A DNA stretch of 64,000 bases from Micromonospora lupini str. Lupac 08 (GTDB taxonomy: Bacteria > Actinomycetota > Actinomycetes > Mycobacteriales > Micromonosporaceae), in the NCBI RefSeq assembly GCF_000297395.2, contig NZ_HF570108.1, forward strand, positions 1,823,323 through 1,887,322. The letters are read 5' to 3'. Positions within the stretch are counted from its first letter, which is position 1. Each line of letters begins with the position of its first letter. Made by a program: the position numbers and the translations under genes. Below the pieces are notes generated by a model that did no database searches, was not told the origin of the DNA, and saw nothing but the letters and a program-made list of their open reading frames with translations. Below are positions 38,334-47,422 of the stretch, one piece after another.

Positions 38334-41264
38334 TCACTTCGTGAACGCCTGGAACTCGGCGATCCGGACCTGGGCACGGGCCGGGCTGGCGGTCGCGCAG
38401 TCCGTCGTCGTGGCCGGGTCGGCGTCCTGCTCACCGGCGTACTGCGGGCCGCCGGTGCACTGACTCGCCAGCACCTCCAGGCGCAGGTGGGTGGCGAGGG
38501 TGGTGGGCACCGCGAACGTCCGCAGGTTGATGTCGCGGCTGTACGCCCGGTACGCCCCGCCGGGGAACGCGTCGCCCGCGCTGGTGTAGATCCGCTGCCA
38601 GTGCGCCGGATCCGCGCAGTCGGTGGTCGTCGCGTCGCACGCGGACACCGCGAACGAGCGCAGCGCGCTCAGCGCGTTCTGACTGCCGGTGTCGGCGTCC
38701 CCGGTGATCGCGGGCCGCAGCATCGCGCTGACGTTCACGCGCTTGACCGACTGCGGGCCGTCGCCCGGCAGGTCCACCGTGAGCTGCCGGCCGGCCACCC
38801 CGTCCAGGGAGGCCCAGTTCGTCGCCTCGGTGTCGTCGGCGACCCGGTCCAGGTTGACCCCGTCGCCGGTGATCGTGGCCCCGGAGGCCGTGGACGCGAG
38901 GTTGCGACTCATCCGCAGGTCCACGTATCCGGTCCGGCCGGCGTCGGCGACCACGCTGAGCCGCTGGTGCCCGAAGCCGGGCGCGACGGCCAGCAGGTCG
39001 TACGTGCCGGCCACCAGCTCCAGCGTGTCCGGGATCGGCGTCGCCGGGTCGGTGTCCGCGACGGGGGTGGCCCGCGCCTCGTACGCCCCGACGTACACCC
39101 GGATCGGCGCGTCGACGCTGTCCCCGCGGGGACGCAGGGTGAGCGTCGCGTTGCCGCCGCGCGGCGAGGCGAAGCTCGGCGTCGGGTCGGTGTCCCCGGC
39201 GCCGTTGGTGACGGCGTCGCGGCCCATCCCGGAGCGCGCGAACTCGGCCCAGATCAGGTCCTGGTTCGCGCCCCCGAAGCGCAGCAGGTCGGCGGTGAGC
39301 ATGTTGTCGCGCATGTCGAGCATGCTGACCTGGCTGGCGGCCTGGAGCAGGAACGAGTCGAAGACCAGTTGCGACCAGCGCCGGTTGCCCGGGCACTTGT
39401 CGGCGGCGACCTTGCCCTGTGCGCACTCCACCTGCCGTTGGGTGGTGCCGAGGCCGTACCGCTTGACCAGCGCCGAGCGGACCCGGTAGTTGGTGGCGCC
39501 CCAGATCTCCCCGTCGGCGTGCACGGCCGGGCCGCCGGTGTTGTAACCGATGTCGGAGTAGTTCAGCGGGCTGCGGCTCAGGTCGTAGTTGCGGATGCCG
39601 CTGACCAGGTTGCCGGTGACGTAGCCGCCGGTGACGAAGGGCGTCTCGCCGGGCGCGCGCAGCCCGTTCTGGTACAGGTACTCGGCGGCGAGCAGGTCGC
39701 CCCACGACTCACCCATCGCCCCGCCCTGGTGGCCGCTGATCCCGCTGTCCGGCCCGGCGATCATCCGGTTGGTGATGGCGTGTGTGTACTCGTGGCCGAT
39801 CACCGTCATGTCGTAGTCGCCGTCCACGCACGGCGGGTACGGGCCGCCGGCCTGGGGCTGCCACAGGTACATGTTGGTGGTCGGCGGCACGCCGTCGCGC
39901 CCGGTGCCCTGGTTGGCGTTGTTGCGGTTGCCGGTCAGCGCGCCCTGCTGGGCGCGGCCCTGCTCGGCGTCGCCGCCCAGCCCGGACGGGGTCAGGTTGA
40001 CCGCCTGGAGGTTCCACGCCGACTCGGTGAAGCCCAGCTGGTACGCCCAGTCGTGCATGCGGTTGTGCATGACGAAGAGGTTGGCGATCGCCGCGTCCGC
40101 GTCGTTGCGCTGCGCTGACGTGAACACCTCGGGGTTGCACTTCGCCTGGTGCCACTGGTCGGTGAACGGGTACTCGTAGCGGCGCTCCGGGCTGGGGGTG
40201 GCCGGGACGACCGGGGTGTTGTTGCCCCAGGAGAGCACGGTGTTGGCCGAGTTGCCGCGCGAGGTGAAGGTCGGTGTGCCGGTGGCCGCGTCGACGTCCC
40301 ACGGCTGGCCGGTGGCCGGGTCCCGGTAGGCGGCCTGGCAGCCGGGGGCCGGGTCGCCGCACCAGCGCACCCGGGGGTCCTGCCCGGCGGCGAGGTCGCG
40401 GGGCGGGGCGGCGGGGAAGACCGCCCAGCTCGGGTTGTCCGAGTCGAAGTCGACGAGGTCCTCGCGGACCAGGACCTTTCCGGTGCTGCCGTCCACGTAG
40501 CTGGTGAACGCGGCCGGGTGGTCGGCGTCCTTGCCGATCAGGGTCACCTCGTAGGCGGCCCGGGGTCCGTCCAGCGGGGTGGGCACGGCCACGGCGCGCA
40601 CGGTGTGGCTGGCCACCGCCGCCGCGGTCAGACCGGCGTCGGCGAGGGCGTCGGTGTACGCCTGCTCGGCGGTGCGGGTGGCCGGCGCGGGCGCGCTGGT
40701 GTCGCGGGCCAGCGAGGAGTTGACGGCGAGCACCGAGCCGCCGGAGACCGCGAGTGTGACCAGGCCGTCGGGCCCGGCCGGCAGGTTGCCGAAGCGCTGC
40801 CGCAGGGTCACCACGGCACCGCTGCCGATCGGTCGGACCAGCACCCGTTCCAGGCCGGCGACCGTCGCGGCGTCCATGCCGTACAGGTCCCGGTTGGCGG
40901 CCAGGTAGGCGCGGGCGGCGGCCTCCGGGTCGCCTGGCAGTCCGGTGGCGAGCGGGGTACGACCGGGACCGAGTGCCTGCGGGGTGCCGAACCGGTTCCA
41001 CCGCACGTCGGGATCGGCGGCGCGGGCCAGGCCGCGCTGGCGGGCGTCGGGTGCCGCCGTACCGGAGCGGTTGTCGAGGTCGGCGGGCTCGTGGTTGCCC
41101 TCGGCGAACGGCCCGGACGAGCGTGGGGTGGACGGCGCCCCGGCGGGGGCCGCGGTGCTCGCGCCGGTGGGTAGCAGCGCGGCGATGGTCGCGGTCGTCG
41201 CCAGGACGGCGATGAGCCGGCGTCGACGCCGGCTCATCGGGGGTGACCACTCCGGTTGTGGCAC
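38334..41264 (-). CDS. Secreted M36 (fungalysin-type) metallopeptidase
   Basis: 976 residues: signal peptide (RRRRRLIAVLATTATIAALL), an N-terminal FTP/PepSY-like propeptide of about 250 residues, then the catalytic domain with zinc site HEYTH (H491, E492, H495) and third ligand E519 in GESWGDLLAAEYL, both typical of family M36. A C-terminal beta-sandwich of about 220 residues follows. The protein would be secreted as a zymogen. The GTG at 41264 sits next to GAGGAGGT; an ATG nine codons further in is also possible. Confidence 0.9.
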   Translation of the reverse strand: MPQPEWSPPMSRRRRRLIAVLATTATIAALLPTGASTAAPAGAPSTPRSSGPFAEGNHEPADLDNRSGTAAPDARQRGLARAADPDVRWNRFGTPQALGPGRTPLATGLPGDPEAAARAYLAANRDLYGMDAATVAGLERVLVRPIGSGAVVTLRQRFGNLPAGPDGLVTLAVSGGSVLAVNSSLARDTSAPAPATRTAEQAYTDALADAGLTAAAVASHTVRAVAVPTPLDGPRAAYEVTLIGKDADHPAAFTSYVDGSTGKVLVREDLVDFDSDNPSWAVFPAAPPRDLAAGQDPRVRWCGDPAPGCQAAYRDPATGQPWDVDAATGTPTFTSRGNSANTVLSWGNNTPVVPATPSPERRYEYPFTDQWHQAKCNPEVFTSAQRNDADAAIANLFVMHNRMHDWAYQLGFTESAWNLQAVNLTPSGLGGDAEQGRAQQGALTGNRNNANQGTGRDGVPPTTNMYLWQPQAGGPYPPCVDGDYDMTVIGHEYTHAITNRMIAGPDSGISGHQGGAMGESWGDLLAAEYLYQNGLRAPGETPFVTGGYVTGNLVSGIRNYDLSRSPLNYSDIGYNTGGPAVHADGEIWGATNYRVRSALVKRYGLGTTQRQVECAQGKVAADKCPGNRRWSQLVFDSFLLQAASQVSMLDMRDNMLTADLLRFGGANQDLIWAEFARSGMGRDAVTNGAGDTDPTPSFASPRGGNATLTLRPRGDSVDAPIRVYVGAYEARATPVADTDPATPIPDTLELVAGTYDLLAVAPGFGHQRLSVVADAGRTGYVDLRMSRNLASTASGATITGDGVNLDRVADDTEATNWASLDGVAGRQLTVDLPGDGPQSVKRVNVSAMLRPAITGDADTGSQNALSALRSFAVSACDATTTDCADPAHWQRIYTSAGDAFPGGAYRAYSRDINLRTFAVPTTLATHLRLEVLASQCTGGPQYAGEQDADPATTTDCATASPARAQVRIAEFQAFTK

Positions 41265-41407
41265 GGGACCTCCTCGTGGGAGCGGGATGGCCGGCGGCTG
41301 CCGGCCGACGCAGCGCGGTGACGCATGCGCATCTGTGGATATCAGTCGGCCGGGGTGGCGGCAAGGCCCGAGATCACTGAGGCGCCACTCAATCGAGAGA
41401 AATCAAC

Positions 41408-41432
41408 TTTACAAAAGCTGGCGTCTTGTAAA
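41408..41432. promoter_or_regulatory. TTTACAA-N11-TTGTAAA palindrome before the AlkB-like gene
   Basis: A perfect 7-bp inverted repeat (41408-41414 and 41426-41432) in an unusually AT-rich patch 53 bp before the AlkB-type monooxygenase ATG. Its shape fits a TetR-type operator, and a TetR gene lies 2 kb away, but the link is conjecture. Confidence 0.55.
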
Positions 41433-41484
41433 AGAGCGTGACGGGTGCCACAGTCGGTGCGGGACGCGAGACCGGAGGTTGGCC

Positions 41485-42618
41485 ATGACAGTCGATGCCG
41501 ATCCGACAGTCGAGCCCGCCGTCTGGCGGGACCGCCGCAAGCCGCTCTGGCCGCTGGCGCTGCTGGTGCCGGCGCTGCCCTTCGTCGGCTTCGCTCTCTG
41601 GCGGGCCGGCGGCGGCGCCTGGGCGTGGTGGCTCACCCCGGCCGTCGTCTTCGGCCTGATCCCGGTGGTCGACCTGCTGCTCGGCGACGACCGGCAGAAT
41701 CCTCCCGAGGAGGCGGTGCCCCGGCTCGCCGCCGACGGCTACTACCGCTGGCTCACCTACCTCTACCTGCCGGCGCAGTACGCGGCAGTGGTGCTGTGCT
41801 GCGCGGTCTGGGCCCGCGACAGCCTCTCCGTCGCCGGTGCCGCAGGCCTCGTGGCGACCGTCGGGGTGGTCGACGGCATCGCCATCAACACGGCCCACGA
41901 GCTGGGCCACAAGCGCGAACGGATGGAGCGGTGGCTCTCCAAGGTGGCCCTCGCGCCGGCGGCCTACGGGCATTTCTACGTCGAGCACAACCGCGGCCAC
42001 CACGTCCGCGTCGCCACGCCGGAGGATCCGGCCAGCTCACGGCTGGGGGAGAGCTTCTGGGCGTTCTGGCCGCGTACCGTCCTCGGCGGCCTGCGCTCGG
42101 CGTGGCGGTTGGAGACCAGCCGGTTCCGCATCCGCGGCCGGTCCCCGTGGACGCACCGCAACGACGTGCTCAACGCCCTCGCCATCACCCTGGCGCTGTA
42201 CGCGGCGCTGACAGTGCTCTTCGGCCCGGTGGTGCTGCCGTTCCTGGCCCTGCAGGCGGTGGTCGGATTCTCCCTGCTGGAGGCGGTCAACTACCTGGAG
42301 CACTACGGGCTGGCCCGGCAGCGCACCGCCGCCGGGCGCTACGAGAAGGTCGACCCCCGGCACAGCTGGAACAGCGACCGCACGGTCACCAACGTCTTCC
42401 TCTTCCAGCTCCAGCGGCACAGCGACCATCACGCGAACCCGTTGCGCCGTTACCAGACGCTGCGCAGCTTCGACACCTCACCGCAACTGCCCGCCGGGTA
42501 CGCGACGATGGTGGTCGTGGCGCTGGTCCCGCCGCTGTGGCGACGGGTGATGGACCACCGGGTGCTCGCGCACTACGGCGGCGACGCGGGACTGGCCAAC
42601 ACGCGGCCCCGACGGTGA
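41485..42618 (+). CDS. alkB: AlkB-type alkane 1-monooxygenase / membrane fatty acid desaturase family
   Basis: 377 residues with about six membrane helices and the eight-histidine diiron site: HELGHK (from H138), EHNRGHH, LEHYG and LQRHSDHH, all as in AlkB. The HYG motif is specific to alkane hydroxylases. It would hydroxylate terminal carbons of medium-length alkanes or similar chains in the membrane. No rubredoxin, rubredoxin reductase or alcohol dehydrogenase lies nearby, unlike usual alkB loci. A GGAGGTTGGCC ribosome site precedes the ATG at 41485. Confidence 0.9.
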   Translation: MTVDADPTVEPAVWRDRRKPLWPLALLVPALPFVGFALWRAGGGAWAWWLTPAVVFGLIPVVDLLLGDDRQNPPEEAVPRLAADGYYRWLTYLYLPAQYAAVVLCCAVWARDSLSVAGAAGLVATVGVVDGIAINTAHELGHKRERMERWLSKVALAPAAYGHFYVEHNRGHHVRVATPEDPASSRLGESFWAFWPRTVLGGLRSAWRLETSRFRIRGRSPWTHRNDVLNALAITLALYAALTVLFGPVVLPFLALQAVVGFSLLEAVNYLEHYGLARQRTAAGRYEKVDPRHSWNSDRTVTNVFLFQLQRHSDHHANPLRRYQTLRSFDTSPQLPAGYATMVVVALVPPLWRRVMDHRVLAHYGGDAGLANTRPRR

Positions 42619-42622
42619 CCGC

Positions 42623-43204
42623 TCAGTCGCCCGGCGCCCAGTCGGGGTCGCGGCCGAAGGCGGCCAGCAGGCGGTCCTGCTCGTCGGCGTCGGCGGACAC
42701 CTGTGCGCCGTCGCCGACCAGCTTGTCGCGCCGGTAGTCGTCGACCCGGCCGGCGAACCAGCGGGCGCACACGCGCACCGCGTCCGGGTCGAGCCGCGGC
42801 TCGGCGCCGATCGCCACCGCCAGATCCCAGCCGTGCACCAGGTGTTCGGCGAGGAGCTGCTGGACGTACTCGGCGGCCGGGGTCGGGCCGGACGACAGGT
42901 GCACGGTGCGGTCGATCGTGCCGGGATGGGTGACGGCGATCTCGGCCTGCGCGGTCGCCTCCCGCGCCGTCCTGGCCGCGTCCGCGCCGAGCACGTCACC
43001 GTCGAAGCGGTCGCCGACCTCGTCGAGGGTGCGGCCGGCGAGCAGCGGAACGCTCCACCGGTCCTCGCCGACCACGTGGTTGACAAGCGTGCGGACGTCC
43101 CAGTCCGGGCACGGTGTCTCCTCGACCCACTGGCCGGGCCCGATCTGGTCCACCCGGTCGACGAACTCGGCCAGGCTCCGGCGGTACGCCTCCAGCAGAT
43201 CCAT
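42623..43204 (-). CDS. TIGR03086 family metal-binding protein (DinB / mycothiol-dependent fold)
   Basis: 193 residues of the actinobacterial TIGR03086 family: FVDRVDQIGPGQW, CPDWDVRTLVNHVVGEDRW (helix bundle with metal His) and LAEHLVHGWDLAVAIG (second His). These are four-helix proteins related to mycothiol-dependent maleylpyruvate isomerase; a thiol-linked role is family knowledge only. It is convergent with the AlkB-like gene, with only 4 nt between. Confidence 0.85.
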   Translation of the reverse strand: MDLLEAYRRSLAEFVDRVDQIGPGQWVEETPCPDWDVRTLVNHVVGEDRWSVPLLAGRTLDEVGDRFDGDVLGADAARTAREATAQAEIAVTHPGTIDRTVHLSSGPTPAAEYVQQLLAEHLVHGWDLAVAIGAEPRLDPDAVRVCARWFAGRVDDYRRDKLVGDGAQVSADADEQDRLLAAFGRDPDWAPGD

Positions 43205-43303
43205 GCCGTCGATTGTTCTCCTCGGGGCGGTGGCCCGAGCCGTTTTGCCCGGCCCGGAGCCGTTCTGTCCGGCCCGCCGTCGCTGTCGCCCCGCCGGCCC
43301 CGC

Positions 43304-43906
43304 TCAGTCCAGGTCGGTCGGGGCCAGGCCCAGCTCCCGGGAGGTGACCAGGCGCACCCACTCCCCGAACTGCCGGCGGGAGATCACCCGGTCGTGCACG
43401 GCGAGCTGCACGGCGAGGCCGTCCATCACGGCGCTGATCCGCCAGGCGGCCCCCTCCGGGTCGGCGCACTGGAAGGTGCCGTCGGTGACCCCGGCGGAGA
43501 TGACCGCGGCGAGATCCTGCCGCCAGCGCAGGTCGAGCCGCCGCGAGACCTTCTCCAACTCGGGGGTGCGCAGCGACTCGGACCAGCCGTCGATCCACAT
43601 CGACCAGGACGTCGCCCGGCCGGCCGGGGTGTAGAGCTTGAGGATCCGGCGGAGCTTCGTCAACGGCGGAGCGGAGGAGCGGGTGACCACGTCCAGGCGG
43701 GCCAGATCCTGCTCGACGGCGTACGCGAACGCCTGCGCGAGCAACCGCTCCTTGGTGGCGAAGTGGTAGAACACCAGTGCCTGACTCACGCCGGCGGCCT
43801 GTGCCACGTCCGCGGTCCGGGTGTTGGCCAGACCGCGCTCCACGATCACGTCACAGGCGGTGCGCAGCAGGGCATCCAGGCGGATCTCGGCCGCACGTCT
43901 CGTCAC
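43304..43906 (-). CDS. TetR family transcriptional regulator
   Basis: 200 residues. The DNA-binding helix-turn-helix covers about 10-55 (LANTRTADVAQAAGVSQALVFYHF), and the C-terminal TetR_C-like ligand domain has tryptophans at WSMWIDGW. In its upstream region GTTACCG occurs twice (near 43910 and 43944), perhaps part of its own operator. The target could be the nearby AlkB-type monooxygenase, but the sequence does not prove it. Confidence 0.9.
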   Translation of the reverse strand: MTRRAAEIRLDALLRTACDVIVERGLANTRTADVAQAAGVSQALVFYHFATKERLLAQAFAYAVEQDLARLDVVTRSSAPPLTKLRRILKLYTPAGRATSWSMWIDGWSESLRTPELEKVSRRLDLRWRQDLAAVISAGVTDGTFQCADPEGAAWRISAVMDGLAVQLAVHDRVISRRQFGEWVRLVTSRELGLAPTDLD

Positions 43907-44312
43907 GACCGTTACCGTAGCCCATCCACCCGAACACGAACAGTTACCGCTACCGTCCGATTCGTGGGGTAAGAGTCGGAAGCCGGACAGTTTCCGGGGG
44001 TGCCGCAGCCCGGTCTACTGGCGGTGTTCGTCGAGGTCCGACGCTCGCCCCAGGATGCATCGCCGCCGGTCGGTGGGCCTGCGCCCCATCGCGGCGCCTG
44101 TCATCGCGTGATGCCGGAGTGTGACGGTGGGAAGTCAATTGAGAACCAGTCCAGCTCCCTAGGAAGCCTGCGGCAGGTGGCCTCGGCCCTGCCCGGGACC
44201 GGCCCGCGGCCCCGGCCGGGCGGGAGGAACGCGCCGACCCGGACCCCGAGTTGGCAGTCGTTCACCGGCTCGGCTAAAGTTCTCATCCGTCACCCGGGAA
44301 CGCCGGGGGCGT
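43907..44312. other. Intergenic region upstream of the tRNA cluster
   Basis: 406 nt without a credible gene. Its left end holds the TetR promoter with two GTTACCG repeats, and its right end the tRNA promoter (44251-44280). The frames open between carry none of the local codon bias or a ribosome site. Confidence 0.5.
44251..44280 (+). promoter_or_regulatory. Probable tRNA cluster promoter
   Basis: TTGGCA at 44251-44256 and TAAAGT at 44275-44280 with 18-nt spacing match the sigma-70 type consensus at five and four of six bases; the first tRNA begins 33 nt further on. Confidence 0.6.
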
Positions 44313-44385
44313 GCGGACGTAGCGCAGCTGGTAGCGCATCACCTTGCCAAGGTGAGGGTCGCGGGTTCGAATCCCGTCGTCCGCT
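44313..44385 (+). tRNA. tRNA-Gly (anticodon GCC)
   Basis: 73 nt with a 7-bp acceptor stem (GCGGACG/CGTCCGC), anticodon GCC at 44346-44348 within CACCTTGCCAAGGTG, and T-arm GGTTCGAATCC. No CCA is encoded. It is repeated identically at 55003. Confidence 0.98.
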
Positions 44386-44419
44386 CGGAGCTGCCGCCAC
44401 GCATGACGGGGGCAACCTC

Positions 44420-44490
44420 GGTGGGGTGGCCGAGAGGCGAGGCAACGGCCTGCAAAGCCGTGTACGCGGGTTCAAATCCCGTCCCCACCT
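44420..44490 (+). tRNA. tRNA-Cys (anticodon GCA)
   Basis: 71 nt; acceptor stem GGTGGGG/CCCCACC, anticodon GCA at 44452-44454, T-arm GGTTCAAATCC, discriminator T as expected for cysteine. It lies between the Gly and Val tRNAs and has no second copy in the window. Confidence 0.97.
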
Positions 44491-44503
44491 CGGTTCTATG
44501 CAC

Positions 44504-44575
44504 GGGCGATTGGCGCAGTGGGAGCGCGCTTCCTTGACACGGAAGAGGTCACTGGTTCAAACCCAGTATCGCCCA
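44504..44575 (+). tRNA. tRNA-Val (anticodon GAC)
   Basis: 72 nt with acceptor GGGCGAT/ATCGCCC, anticodon GAC at 44536-44538 and T-arm GGTTCAAACCC; a CCA follows at 44576-44578. An identical copy is at 55124. Confidence 0.98.
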
Positions 44576-44595
44576 CCAGCTGGACAGTAGGTTGA

Positions 44596-44629
44596 AAGGC
44601 CCGTTACCGGAGATCCGGTAACGGGCCTT
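44596..44629 (+). terminator. Terminator of the first tRNA cluster
   Basis: Perfect 15-bp stem (AAGGCCCGTTACCGG at 44596-44610, complement 44615-44629) with a 4-nt loop, 18 nt after the tRNA-Val CCA; it can also serve the convergent ABC operon. Confidence 0.88.
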
Positions 44630-44662
44630 CGTCTATTCGGTCGTAGTCCACCGGCCGGCCGT

Positions 44663-47422
44663 CTACTCGCCGGCGCGGAGCACCTCGCTCAGCCGGTCGC
44701 GTCGCCGCAGCGCCGACTCGACAGGTACGACCGTGGCGGCCGCTGCCAGCAGCGCCACGCTCACCAGGCCGAGCAGCCACCACGGCAGGACCACGCCCGG
44801 GTCGGCGGCCTGACCGGTGAGCAGCCGCAGGTCGAGCGGGCCGAGCATCAGGCGTGCGAGCAGGACACCGAGGAGCGGGCCGCACACCGCGGCGACCACG
44901 ACCGGCGGCAGCAGCTCTCCGGCGGCGACCCAGCGGGCGTCACGTGGGCGGAGGCCGAGGGTCCGCAACCGGGTCAGGGTCTGCCACCGCTCCGACGCGC
45001 CCGCGGCGGCGGCGAGCGTGAGGCCGAGCAGCCCCAGCGCCAGCAGCACCGCAGCGGCCGTCCACGCCAGCCGCAGCAGCCCCGTGGTCAGCGGCGTCGC
45101 GCGCTGCGCCCGCAGGACGTCCGCGCGCAGCACGACGTCGGCGGCGACGCCGCTGTTCGACACGGCCCGCGCCGCGCCGGGGCCGGTCACCCAGACGGTG
45201 TTCGGAACGGCGGGCAGCCCGGCGTCGGCGAGAGCCGCGGCGTCCACGATGACGACGTCGTCGGCGCCGCCGACGGACGGAGCGGTACCGACCGCGGTGA
45301 GTCGGATCGCCGGGGCGTCGTCCCGGGTCAGCTGCAACCGCGTGCCGGTCCCCAGAACGCCGTCGCTCGATCGGACCAGCGCGGGGACGTCCCCGGGGCC
45401 AGGACCGGGTGCGGTGAGCCGGGCCAGCGCCGGCGCATTCGGCAGCGGGGTGGTGGCCAGCAAACGCTGGAACGCGTCGGCGTCCACGACGACCAGCCGT
45501 GGGGTGAGTGGAGTCGATTCGGTGAAGACACGCGCCGAGTCGGTCACCTGCGCGACGACGACCTGCCGTACCCCGGGCGCGGCAGCGATGCGGTCGGCGA
45601 GTGCGGGCGTGGCGGCCTCGGCGTCGGCGCCGACGTCGAGACGGGCGTCGGCCCCGACGGTGCTCCACGCGCCGTCGGCGAGCCCTCGGGTGACGGTGGC
45701 GCCGAGGATGAGCGCGAACGACGCGAGCGCCATGGTGCTGACCAGAACCAGCAGCGGCAGCGCGCGCCCGGCCGTCGTGGCCGCCCGGGCGGCACCGAAC
45801 ACGGCCAGCGGGCGGCGCGAGCGCAGGGCCTGTCGGAGCGCGAACCGCGCGCCGAGGGGCAGCAGCCGGAGCAGGACGAGCGCACCGACGAGCGCGCCCA
45901 GAGCGAGGGCGCTGATCGGTAGGACGAGGTCGCCGCTCAGCTCACCCGTGTCGCCGTCGGAGGCGACGGGCAGCAGCCCGCGCTGGTGCAGTGCGCCGAA
46001 GGCGGCGACCGCGGGGATCAGGACAGCGGCCTCCACGGCGGCGCGGCGCAGCCGGCCGGTGGCCCGGATCCAGCGCCGAGCGGCCGGGTTGGCGGGTTGA
46101 CGCCTGTCGCGACTGGCGCGGGCGGCGGCGAGGGTGCCGAACGCCGGCCCGGCGACGGCGCCGGCCAGGACCACGGGAACGGCCCCGATCCAGGAGATGC
46201 CCGGAGCTGCCGCGCGAGCGAGCGCGAGCCCGACGGCGGCGGCCGACAGGGACACCACGGCGGACTCGATGAGCAGTTCCGCACCGAGGTCGGGCAGCGC
46301 CGCCCCACGCTGCCGGGCGGCGCTCAGCGCCGGCGTACGGCGACGGACCAGCAGTTCGGCGGCGAGCAGCAGGACCAGTACCGTGGCGGTCAGCACTCCG
46401 GTGAGCAGGACGGCGGCCTGTGTGAGAACGGCGCTGATCCGTGTGCGGGCGTCGCGCAGCGCCGTGTCGAGCTGCGACTCCCACTTCAGGGACTCGTCGC
46501 GGTCGGCTGATGAGCCGGAGGTCGCCTTGAGCTTGACCACCCGGCTGGCGAGCGCCCCGGCGGTGTCCCAGGTGAGCGCGTCGGGTTCCGGGGCGAAGTG
46601 GACGGTGCGCCGCAGCTGGTCCTGGTCGACGGCGAGCCGGGCGTCCGGTAGCGACTCGCGCGACAGCAGGCCGCCGAACCGGGTGGTCCCCACGCCGTCG
46701 GCGCCGGGCACGGGGCGCAGTAGCGACAGGGCGAGTCGCCAGGCGGGGTCGGCGGTGTCCGCGGGTCGGTAGATCCCGCTGACCCGTACGTCCATGTCGC
46801 GACCCCGGCCGTCGCTGAGCGGGATACGATCGCCGGGGGCGAGCTGGAGCGCGGTGGCGTCCGCCTCGGAGAGGCCGACCTGCACCGGCCAGGGCGGTCC
46901 GCCGTAGGGCGTCTCGACGTACTCGCCGGTGACAGTGGGGCCGGGCGCGTTGCCGGCGATCCAGGTCACGGCCGGGCCGCCGAGGTCACCGGCCAGGTAG
47001 GTGAACTGGAAGGTACGCGGCGCGGTGCCGTCGGTGATGCTGAGGATCGGGCCGTTGACGACGGCGACGGGCGGGAGCAGCGCGGCGTCCAGGTCGGGTC
47101 CGAGCGCGTAGGTCGCCCGGGCGCGGAAGTCGTCGACGTTTCCGGCGAGGCGGGGTGCCCGGACCCGCCCGCCGGTCGGGCCGTCGTCGCGTTCCCAGTC
47201 GGCGTGCGCGGAGACGTTCGAGTCCTGGCCGGCGCGGCGGACCGTGTCCTGGACGGCGTCGTCGGCGGCGGCGCGGAGCAGCGCCGGCGCGGCTCCGGCG
47301 AGCAGGGCGACGGCCGCGATGACGGCGGCGGTGAGCAGCAGCGGTCCGGCGTCGGTACGGCCCCGGCCGCGGATGCTGGGCCAGTGGAGTGCCGGCCACC
47401 GGCGGGTCAGCCACCGCTTCAC
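44663..47422 (-). CDS. FtsX-like ABC transporter permease (large, second of pair)
   Basis: 919 residues, beginning at the GTG 47422 (VKRWLTRRWPALHWP) that overlaps the upstream permease stop by GTGA. One N-terminal membrane helix is followed by an extracellular domain of about 300 residues, then eight or nine further helices in two FtsX-like blocks separated by another outside domain. This is the MacB/FtsX-type mechanotransmission architecture, in which ATPase strokes move outside domains and cargo is often not carried across the membrane itself. It is the last gene of the four-gene unit from 52242. A much longer open frame upstream belongs to shadow. Confidence 0.88.
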   Translation of the reverse strand: MKRWLTRRWPALHWPSIRGRGRTDAGPLLLTAAVIAAVALLAGAAPALLRAAADDAVQDTVRRAGQDSNVSAHADWERDDGPTGGRVRAPRLAGNVDDFRARATYALGPDLDAALLPPVAVVNGPILSITDGTAPRTFQFTYLAGDLGGPAVTWIAGNAPGPTVTGEYVETPYGGPPWPVQVGLSEADATALQLAPGDRIPLSDGRGRDMDVRVSGIYRPADTADPAWRLALSLLRPVPGADGVGTTRFGGLLSRESLPDARLAVDQDQLRRTVHFAPEPDALTWDTAGALASRVVKLKATSGSSADRDESLKWESQLDTALRDARTRISAVLTQAAVLLTGVLTATVLVLLLAAELLVRRRTPALSAARQRGAALPDLGAELLIESAVVSLSAAAVGLALARAAAPGISWIGAVPVVLAGAVAGPAFGTLAAARASRDRRQPANPAARRWIRATGRLRRAAVEAAVLIPAVAAFGALHQRGLLPVASDGDTGELSGDLVLPISALALGALVGALVLLRLLPLGARFALRQALRSRRPLAVFGAARAATTAGRALPLLVLVSTMALASFALILGATVTRGLADGAWSTVGADARLDVGADAEAATPALADRIAAAPGVRQVVVAQVTDSARVFTESTPLTPRLVVVDADAFQRLLATTPLPNAPALARLTAPGPGPGDVPALVRSSDGVLGTGTRLQLTRDDAPAIRLTAVGTAPSVGGADDVVIVDAAALADAGLPAVPNTVWVTGPGAARAVSNSGVAADVVLRADVLRAQRATPLTTGLLRLAWTAAAVLLALGLLGLTLAAAAGASERWQTLTRLRTLGLRPRDARWVAAGELLPPVVVAAVCGPLLGVLLARLMLGPLDLRLLTGQAADPGVVLPWWLLGLVSVALLAAAATVVPVESALRRRDRLSEVLRAGE

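Noticed and set aside
44520-44545. TTGACA-like hexamer and GGGAGCGC resembling promoter and CebR elements
   Set aside because: Both lie inside tRNA-Val (and its copy at 55140) and are parts of its stems and anticodon loop.
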